A model generated the notes under the pieces. The model saw only the letters and a program-made list of their open reading frames with translations. It was not told the origin of the DNA and ran no database searches. Below, one piece after another: positions 11,856 through 17,197 of a DNA stretch of 17,197 bases (its first letter is position 1; each line of letters begins with the position of its first letter). Source of the stretch: JAFLTL01 sp964389525 (GTDB lineage: Bacteria; Bacteroidota; Bacteroidia; Bacteroidales; Muribaculaceae); the NCBI GenBank assembly GCA_964389525.1, contig CAYMEX010000031.1, forward strand, positions 1-17,197, read 5' to 3'. The position numbers and the translations under genes are program-made.

Positions 11856-14575
11856 CAATAGATAAACTTGCCTTTCTCCGACACGATGGTGAGGCGGTTG
11901 CCCTCGGGAGAATCCTCGACGCGTCCGATGATGCGGGCCTCGACTCCGAGACTCTCCGAGATTTCGATGATGCGGGCCGCGTTTTCGGGTGCCACGTAAA
12001 TCTCCATGCGGTGTCCCATGTTGAAGACCTTGTACATCTCCTGCCACGATGTCTCGCTCTCTTTCTGGATAAGATCAAAGAGCACTGGCACGGGGAACAG
12101 GTTGTCCTTTATGACGTGCTTGTTCTCGACGAAGTGCATCACCTTTGTCTGCGCTCCACCCGAGCAGTGCACCATGCCGTGGATCTTGTTGCGCATGACG
12201 TCGAGTATGCGTTTGATTATCGGCGCATACGTTCGGGTGGGGGAGAGGACGAGCTTGCCGGCATTGACGGGCGATCCTTTGATTTCATCGGTCAGCCCTT
12301 TCGTGCCTGAGTAAACAAGTTCGGCGGGCATGGCCTGATCGTAGCTTTCCGGATATTTGTCGGCAAGGTCCTTTCCGAATACGTCGTGGCGGGCCGATGT
12401 GAGTCCGTTGCTGCCCATTCCACCGTTGTATTCAGTCTCATAGGCTGCTTTGCCGTATGATGCGAGGCCTACGATCACGTCGCCGGCGGCAATGTTGGCG
12501 TTGTCGATCACGTCTTTGCGGCGCATGCGGCATGCTACGGTGCTGTCGACTACGATTGTGCGCACAAGATCGCCGACATCGGCGGTTTCGCCGCCGGTCG
12601 ATATGATGTTGACTCCTTGTGTGCGCAGTTCGGCGAGGAGCTCTTCGGTGCCGTTGATGATTGCTGAGATCACTTCGCCGGGCACGAGCAGTTTGTTTCT
12701 GCCGATTGTCGACGAAAGCAGTATGTTGTCGGTAGCGCCGACACAGAGCAGATCGTCGATGTTCATGATAAGTGCGTCCTGGGCGATGCCTTTCCATACG
12801 CTCAGATCGCCGGTCTCTTTCCAGTACATGTAGGCGAGACTCGATTTTGTGCCTGCGCCGTCGGCGTGCATTATGTTGCACCACTCGGCGTCGCCGCCGA
12901 GCACGTCGGGGATGATCTTGCAGAATGCTTTGGGGTAAAGGCCTTTGTCGACATTCTTGATGGCGGCGTGTACATCTTCCTTTGAAGCCGACACGCCACG
13001 CATCATGTAGCGCTGTCCGGCGGCGGCGTTTACGTCCGATGTCACCTTACCTCCCTTGTGCGACTTGCGCAGCAGGTCGTTGACGGTCTTGACGGGATTG
13101 AATGTCGAAACGGGTACTTCGACAAAGACAGTGTTCCAGTCGCTCATGGCACCGTTCCAGAGTCCGGGAAGCTCAAGTGCTTTCAGGGCGCGGCCTTTAT
13201 ATGATTTCGATGAAATGAACCCGGTTTCCTGATCGACATACTTGCTGAGGTCATATTTGCTTCCGTCGGGTGCCGTAAGCCAGCATACAAGGTCTACAGG
13301 GTTGAAATGCGTGGCTGATTTCAGCATGTCGGCCGACTGCTTGTCCGACATGTCGATCTGGCTGCTCTCGAGTATCTGCGGCGAAGCCGTGCCGTCGGAA
13401 TTGTAGGCGATGAACGGTCCTCCTCCGGGCTCGCCCTCGTTGCGTACCATGCCGCAGACTCTGAGCGGACGGTTGAGCTTGCGGCGCATGAAGTCGATTG
13501 TCTCCTGACGCGTCGCGGGCATATCGAAGTGTATGCAGAGATCCTGCTGCATGAAACCGGCGATCTCTCTCAGCTTGGAGTCGGTGACGTTGTTATCCTC
13601 GAGGTCTTTGAGGTAGTCGGAGACGTGATCGTGTATCTCAGCGAGTACACCGCCGAGCACGCGCTTGTAGAGAAGCGTGGAGTCGCGCAGTGAGTCGGGC
13701 ACGACATTGTCGATATTTTTTATAAACACGACCTCTGCGTCGATGTCCGACAGGTTGCTGATAAGCGCCCCGTGACCGCCCGGACGGAATACGAGCCGGC
13801 CGTTGTCGTCGCGGAAGGGCGTTCCGTCCTCGTTGGCGGCGATCGTGTCGGTCGATGCTTTTTGCTCCGACAGGTCGATGTCAAATTTTACGCCGGTGCG
13901 TTTCTCCGTTTCGGGAATAGCGGCTGCCAGTTTGTCGTTGAAAAGGTTGCGGTGGTCGCCCGATACGGTGAAATGCAGTCTCACATGTCCGTCGGCTCCG
14001 CGTGCAGTCTGCGCTCCCTCGGTGAGATGCTCTTCAAGAGGAGTGCGCGTCGTCCCGTTGTCATAGGCGTGGAAGGTGAGCAGTCCTTTGGGCAGGGCTC
14101 CGTAGTTCAGTCCTTCGGGTTTTACTATGGCAGCGGCTATGTCGCGGTTTCTTCCGCTTTCAAGCAGCTTGTCGACTCCGATGCCGTACATCCGTGTCGC
14201 AGCTGCGTCGAGTTCGGGGAAAAATGCAATGTCGTGTATGTTGCTGAGCAGCGACTCTATGTCGCTGCCGGGTTTAAGCGCGTCGGTGTCGCCGTCGGCA
14301 AAAGCAAATACCGACTTGAACATGCGCGAGGCTGCACCTGATGCGGGCACGAATTTTGCGACTCTGCCTCCGTCATTTAGATATTGCTCCCAACGGTTCA
14401 GCGCTATTTTCTCCTGATCGGGAGACAGATGCAGGATTCCGGCTCCGACTCTTGCCGTCGCTGAAAGCTTCAGATATGGATATCCGGTTGAAAAACGTTT
14501 GAGCTGGGCCTCAACATTTGCCAATGTTGCGCCACGTGATTCAATGTCTTTAATGTCGGCTTTATCTTTGATCAT
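11855..14575 (-). CDS. purM: DUF4301 - AIR synthase (PurM-like) fusion protein
   Basis: 906 aa in one uninterrupted frame. Residues about 1-505 are DUF4301, a Bacteroidota family of unknown function. Its FVPASGAASRM (75-85), PGGHGAL (265-271) and VFIKNIDNVVPD (283-294) look like a sugar-nucleotide pyrophosphorylase-type nucleotidyltransferase. Residues 524-906 match, at full length, the Bacteroidetes form of AIR synthase (phosphoribosylformylglycinamidine cyclo-ligase): RGVSASKEDVH, HADGAGTKSSLAYMYW (570-585), MNIDDLLCVGA, STGGETADVGD (659-669) and GMGSNGLTSARHDVF. AIR synthase closes the imidazole ring in purine synthesis using ATP. As far as I know the two families are normally separate genes of about 500 and 385 aa, so this is a fusion. 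An AGGGAGG-GTG sequence in the linker could allow separate production of the PurM part. A consensus promoter lies at 14617-14647. Confidence 0.88.
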   Translation of the reverse strand: MIKDKADIKDIESRGATLANVEAQLKRFSTGYPYLKLSATARVGAGILHLSPDQEKIALNRWEQYLNDGGRVAKFVPASGAASRMFKSVFAFADGDTDALKPGSDIESLLSNIHDIAFFPELDAAATRMYGIGVDKLLESGRNRDIAAAIVKPEGLNYGALPKGLLTFHAYDNGTTRTPLEEHLTEGAQTARGADGHVRLHFTVSGDHRNLFNDKLAAAIPETEKRTGVKFDIDLSEQKASTDTIAANEDGTPFRDDNGRLVFRPGGHGALISNLSDIDAEVVFIKNIDNVVPDSLRDSTLLYKRVLGGVLAEIHDHVSDYLKDLEDNNVTDSKLREIAGFMQQDLCIHFDMPATRQETIDFMRRKLNRPLRVCGMVRNEGEPGGGPFIAYNSDGTASPQILESSQIDMSDKQSADMLKSATHFNPVDLVCWLTAPDGSKYDLSKYVDQETGFISSKSYKGRALKALELPGLWNGAMSDWNTVFVEVPVSTFNPVKTVNDLLRKSHKGGKVTSDVNAAAGQRYMMRGVSASKEDVHAAIKNVDKGLYPKAFCKIIPDVLGGDAEWCNIMHADGAGTKSSLAYMYWKETGDLSVWKGIAQDALIMNIDDLLCVGATDNILLSSTIGRNKLLVPGEVISAIINGTEELLAELRTQGVNIISTGGETADVGDLVRTIVVDSTVACRMRRKDVIDNANIAAGDVIVGLASYGKAAYETEYNGGMGSNGLTSARHDVFGKDLADKYPESYDQAMPAELVYSGTKGLTDEIKGSPVNAGKLVLSPTRTYAPIIKRILDVMRNKIHGMVHCSGGAQTKVMHFVENKHVIKDNLFPVPVLFDLIQKESETSWQEMYKVFNMGHRMEIYVAPENAARIIEISESLGVEARIIGRVEDSPEGNRLTIVSEKGKFIY

Positions 14576-14616
14576 GTCGATATATTTTGGGGGCCGAAAC
14601 GGGCCATTTCTTTCCC

Positions 14617-14647
14617 CAAATGTAACCCAATTTGTTTAAAATTCAAA
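14617..14647 (-). promoter_or_regulatory. Consensus Bacteroidota promoter of the fusion/mltF operon
   Basis: On the minus strand, TTTG (14647-14644), exactly 19 nt, then TACATTTG (14624-14617). Both boxes and the spacing match the -33/-7 consensus. The start point should be near 14610, giving a leader of about 35 nt. Confidence 0.78.
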
Positions 14648-14686
14648 AAACGAGTCCAAAAACAGGCTCGTATGGCTTAAATTTAC

Positions 14687-14694
14687 TATATTTG
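14687..14694 (+). promoter_or_regulatory. -7 box of the starch-synthase-like gene
   Basis: TATATTTG matches TAnnTTTG fully, 28 nt before the ATG at 14723. The -33 position carries no TTTG; instead a bulged hairpin (CGAG-T-CC 14651-14657 with GGCTCG 14665-14670) lies there, between the divergent promoters. Confidence 0.6.
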
Positions 14695-14722
14695 CATATT
14701 AATTCTCACGTTATTCCATCGT

Positions 14723-15535
14723 ATGAGCAAAGGAAAGATCCTCTTCATCTCCCAGGAGATATCACCCTATCTCCCATCCACACATACCTCCGACATTGGC
14801 CGGAAAGTCCCGCAGGCAATGCAGGAGAAGGGTTTTGAAGTGCGTACTTTCATGCCCCGTTACGGAGTGATCAACGAGCGTCGCAACCAGCTGCATGAGG
14901 TTATCAGGCTTTCAGGAATGAACCTGGTTATCGATGACAACGACCATCCTCTTATCATTAAGGTCGCGTCGTTGCAGCCCTCTCGCATGCAGGTGTACTT
15001 CATCGATAGCGACGACTATTTCCATCGTTCGGCATCGACGGCTCCCGGCCTTGAGACCGAGTCTTCGTCGGCCGACAACGACGAGCGGGCGATGTTCTTT
15101 GCCCGCGGTGTGCTTGAGACTGTGAAGAAACTCCGCTGGGAGCCCGCCATCGTGCAGTGCTCCGGCTGGATCACATCGCTTGCACCATTGTATCTGAAAA
15201 AACTTTTTGCCGACGATCCGTCGTTCAGAAACGTCAAGGTTGTCCTCGCCCTCGGCAAGGACTCGCTTCCTGAGCCACTTGATCCTCGGTTTGGAGAAAA
15301 ACTTAAAATGGAAGGTTTTTCCGACGAAGATATCGCGCCTGTGACCGACAAGGCTGCCGGGATCAAAGATCTCGTGAGTCTTGCCATGAGGTATGCCGAT
15401 GCAGTCGTGCAGTCTGATGCCGACGCCGATGCTGAAATTATCGACATGGCAAAGAGCACAGGAAAACCGTTCTTACCTTTTCCCGAAAACGACTTTGCCG
15501 CCTATGCCGACTTCTTTTCTTCGGTGCTTGGCTGA
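14723..15535 (+). CDS. Short starch/glycogen-synthase-like (GT5 N-domain) protein
   Basis: 270 aa, cytoplasmic. It corresponds to the N-terminal Rossmann half of glycogen/starch synthases (GT5): KGKILFISQEISPYLPST at the start, a KGFEVRTFMPRYGVINERR segment, VYFIDSDDYFHR, then a middle part where GT5 enzymes begin to diverge. The whole C-terminal GT-B domain is absent (full enzymes are about 470-550 aa). The usual KxGGL/DV substrate-binding loop after the first strand is replaced by LPSTHTSDIG, with no GG. It is therefore unlikely to make glycogen on its own and may be a regulatory or binding protein. A short version like this next to DUF4270 seems common in Bacteroidales, as I recall, so it is not a local truncation. 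DUF4270 follows after 48 nt. Confidence 0.82.
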   Translation: MSKGKILFISQEISPYLPSTHTSDIGRKVPQAMQEKGFEVRTFMPRYGVINERRNQLHEVIRLSGMNLVIDDNDHPLIIKVASLQPSRMQVYFIDSDDYFHRSASTAPGLETESSSADNDERAMFFARGVLETVKKLRWEPAIVQCSGWITSLAPLYLKKLFADDPSFRNVKVVLALGKDSLPEPLDPRFGEKLKMEGFSDEDIAPVTDKAAGIKDLVSLAMRYADAVVQSDADADAEIIDMAKSTGKPFLPFPENDFAAYADFFSSVLG

Positions 15536-15583
15536 TAAAAAAAACTATCTGTCGCGACGGGTCTTCTCTCATTCATCTGAAAT

Positions 15584-16981
15584 ATGAATAGAATCAGCTC
15601 TCTGCTTGCAGTCATGGCCGTGGCGTTGCTGCCTCAGGCTTGTGGAGATACCTCCAATATCGGCTCATCACTGGTGCAGGATGAAATATCCATAGTCATG
15701 GATTCCTCATGGGTTTGCACAGGCGAGCCTGTGACCAATACAAAACTCGCCTCCAAGACGACAACACAGTTGCTTGGAATCATCGAGGCCGGAGAATATG
15801 GAAAATTCTCAAGCGATTACGTCACCCAGTTTATGCCGGCCGGTCGCATTGACACAGTCGGCGTCCCGGTGTCGCATATCGACTCATGTAAGCTTGTCCT
15901 CAGCATCCCCATGGGTGATTATGTCGGAGACTCGCTTGTGCCGATGGGGCTTGAGATATACGCCCTCAACCGCCAGCTCCCGTCGCCGATATACAGCGAT
16001 TTCGACCCCAAAGACTATTATGATCCCGAAGATAAACTCACATCGTTTGTTTATACGGGAAGTAACGTGAACGCGCCCGACACGTTGAAAGATTATGATT
16101 ATGTATTCCATTTCATCGACATGCCGCGTCAGCTCGGGCGTGACCTCTATCAGGCATATATTGACAACCCTGATTCATACCTCACGCCGCAGTCATTCGC
16201 CAAGATCTTTCCGGGTATATATGTCAGGAACTCGTTTGGCTCGGGTCGTGTAGTCAAGATAGCCCAGACAATGCTGCGTCTGCACTTCCATGTAGACTCA
16301 GTGTCACCCAAAACCGGCAACGACACTATATACCGCTACATCGGCAATTATTATGCCACGACGCCCGAGGTAGTTACAAACAACAACATCGCCTATGAGA
16401 TGTCGCCGGCGCTTGAGGCGCAGGTGGCTCAGGGAAGAAATATTATATCGGGTCCGGCCGGAACCGACGTTAAGATAACCTTCCCCGGACGCGATATGCT
16501 TGAGTCTTTCCGTGAGGCGAGTGCCGGCAAACTTTCGGTTGTCAACACGCTGAGCATGTCCCTGCCGGTGTCTGAGATCCCCAACAATTACGGCATCGAG
16601 CCTCCCGACAACGTGCTGTTGGTGCTCGCTTCTGACAAAGAGAAATTCTTTGCCGACAACAAACTCAACGATAACGTCACATCATTTCTCGGTACATATA
16701 ACAGTGCGACGAAACGATATACTTTCGGCGAAATGCGCGGTTATTTCCTTCACCTTCTCGAAAAGGAGGAAATCACTGATGCCGACTTTGAGTTTTGTCT
16801 GACTCCGGTTTCACTTGTCACAGCTGTAGACGAGTCATATAACTATTCAATTTACTACCCGCAATCGCAGGTGCGCACTATCGGAGTCAGTCCATATGTT
16901 GAGCAACCTGCTATGGCAGAGTTGAATATGGATAAAGTGAAAATTATTTTGACATATAGTTTGCAGTCAATAAAAAAATGA
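15584..16981 (+). CDS. DUF4270 family lipoprotein
   Basis: 465 aa. An N-terminal signal (MNRISSLLAVMAVALLPQAC) ends in a Cys at position 20 followed by GD, like a Bacteroidota lipoprotein, although PQAC is a weak lipobox. The mature part is beta-rich, with DUF4270 features: NIGSSLVQDEISIV near the start, TSFLGTYNSATKRYTFGEMRGYFLHLL near the C-terminus, and a final strand VKIILTYSL. DUF4270 proteins are envelope-associated with unknown function. The gene is probably co-transcribed with the preceding GT5-like gene (48-nt gap). I see no terminator after it; the last codons contain the -33 box of the tRNA promoter. Confidence 0.87.
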   Translation: MNRISSLLAVMAVALLPQACGDTSNIGSSLVQDEISIVMDSSWVCTGEPVTNTKLASKTTTQLLGIIEAGEYGKFSSDYVTQFMPAGRIDTVGVPVSHIDSCKLVLSIPMGDYVGDSLVPMGLEIYALNRQLPSPIYSDFDPKDYYDPEDKLTSFVYTGSNVNAPDTLKDYDYVFHFIDMPRQLGRDLYQAYIDNPDSYLTPQSFAKIFPGIYVRNSFGSGRVVKIAQTMLRLHFHVDSVSPKTGNDTIYRYIGNYYATTPEVVTNNNIAYEMSPALEAQVAQGRNIISGPAGTDVKITFPGRDMLESFREASAGKLSVVNTLSMSLPVSEIPNNYGIEPPDNVLLVLASDKEKFFADNKLNDNVTSFLGTYNSATKRYTFGEMRGYFLHLLEKEEITDADFEFCLTPVSLVTAVDESYNYSIYYPQSQVRTIGVSPYVEQPAMAELNMDKVKIILTYSLQSIKK

Positions 16982-16990
16982 CTATCTTTG
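16960..16990 (+). promoter_or_regulatory. Consensus promoter of the tRNA operon
   Basis: TTTG (16960-16963), exactly 19 nt, TATCTTTG (16983-16990): full consensus for both boxes. The -33 box lies within the last codons of DUF4270. Transcription should begin near 16996, about 36 nt before tRNA-Thr. Confidence 0.8.
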
Positions 16991-17003
16991 CAACCGCATC
17001 GGC

Positions 17004-17036
17004 GCCGCAGAGGCGGCTTTAAGATGTCTAAGCCGC
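17004..17036 (+). promoter_or_regulatory. Leader hairpin and competing pairing before tRNA-Thr
   Basis: GCCGC (17004-17008) and GCGGC (17013-17017) form a stem with loop AGAG. Alternatively GCGGCTT (17013-17019) pairs perfectly with AAGCCGC (17030-17036), which includes the first five bases of the tRNA acceptor stem. The two pairings are mutually exclusive. Confidence 0.35.
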
Positions 17037-17104
17037 AATAGCTCAGTCGGTAGAGCATTTCATTCGTAACGAAAAGGTCGTGGGTTCGAGTCCCACTCGC
17101 GGCT
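17032..17104 (+). tRNA. trnT: tRNA-Thr (anticodon CGT)
   Basis: 73-nt cloverleaf: acceptor GCCGCAA/TCGCGGC, D stem GCTC/GAGC, anticodon loop TTCGTAA (anticodon CGT at 17065-17067), variable region AGGTC, T arm GTGGG-TTCGAGT-CCCAC, discriminator T. CCA is not fully encoded. Two A-C mismatches occur: position 6-67 of the acceptor and 31-39 of the anticodon stem. It reads ACG (Thr) codons. First gene of a tRNA cluster. Confidence 0.93.
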
Positions 17105-17144
17105 CAACTCCGTTCCAAGGTTACGGGCGGCACGACAAAAGATT

Positions 17145-17197
17145 GATTCGCTAGCTCAGCTGGTAGAGCACAACACTTTTAATGTTGGGGTCCTGGG
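17145..17197 (+). tRNA. trnK: tRNA-Lys (anticodon TTT), truncated by the window end
   Basis: Acceptor 5' strand GATTCGC, D arm GCTC-AGCTGGTA-GAGC, anticodon stem CAACA/TGTTG with loop CTTTTAA (anticodon TTT), variable GGGTC, then the T stem begins CTGGG. The 3' part lies beyond the window. It follows tRNA-Thr after 40 nt with no promoter box between, so the two are probably co-transcribed. Confidence 0.92.

Noticed and set aside
11856..12047. A 64-residue N-terminal extension of mltF
   Set aside because: It lies wholly inside the PurM part of the fusion gene in another frame, is rich in R, H and G, and would bury the lipoprotein signal.
1..17197. CRISPR arrays, insertion sequences, toxin-antitoxin or restriction systems
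   Set aside because: I found no regularly spaced repeats, transposase motifs or known defence proteins; the integrase is the only mobility gene.

Overview
The window looks like a chromosomal segment of a Bacteroidales bacterium, most likely of the Muribaculaceae type. The GC content is moderately high (above 50% by eye). Several families are ones I know mainly from Bacteroidota: DUF2851, DUF4270, DUF4301, DUF4491 and PorT. Most starts lack a Shine-Dalgarno sequence, and Bacteroidota-type promoters recur (a TAnnTTTG -7 box, twice with TTTG exactly 19 nt upstream). The family-level placement is an inference.

Left part (1-3204, minus strand): a tyrosine recombinase gene bracketed by two copies of a paired GACTAC repeat, then a WYL regulator gene that overlaps a porT-like outer-membrane barrel gene. 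Divergent from these (3306-8256, plus strand) are DUF2851, DUF4491, and a tightly overlapping pair encoding an exported, possibly TIM-barrel protein and a large TPR-like lipoprotein. This run ends at a hairpin shared with a convergent ECF sigma-factor gene. The sigma gene has an unusually structured upstream region.

Centre (9163-14647, minus strand): a promoter at 14617-14647 drives a 906-residue DUF4301/AIR-synthase (PurM-like) fusion. It is coupled by TGATG to an MltF-type lytic transglycosylase gene. This is followed by an AT-rich acyltransferase-3 gene with a run of ten C in codons 4-7, closed by a strong intrinsic terminator. The acyltransferase looks recently acquired and possibly phase-variable.

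Right part (14687-17197, plus strand): a short GT5-like 'starch synthase' N-domain protein and a DUF4270 lipoprotein, then a tRNA pair, Thr(CGT) and a truncated Lys(TTT), with a consensus promoter whose upstream box lies inside the end of the DUF4270 gene.

I see no CRISPR array, rRNA, complete insertion sequence or recognisable defence system. The least explained elements are the DUF4301-PurM fusion, the homopolymer in the acyltransferase, the recombinase-flanking repeats, the stop-codon-linked inverted repeats and the folded leader of the sigma gene.
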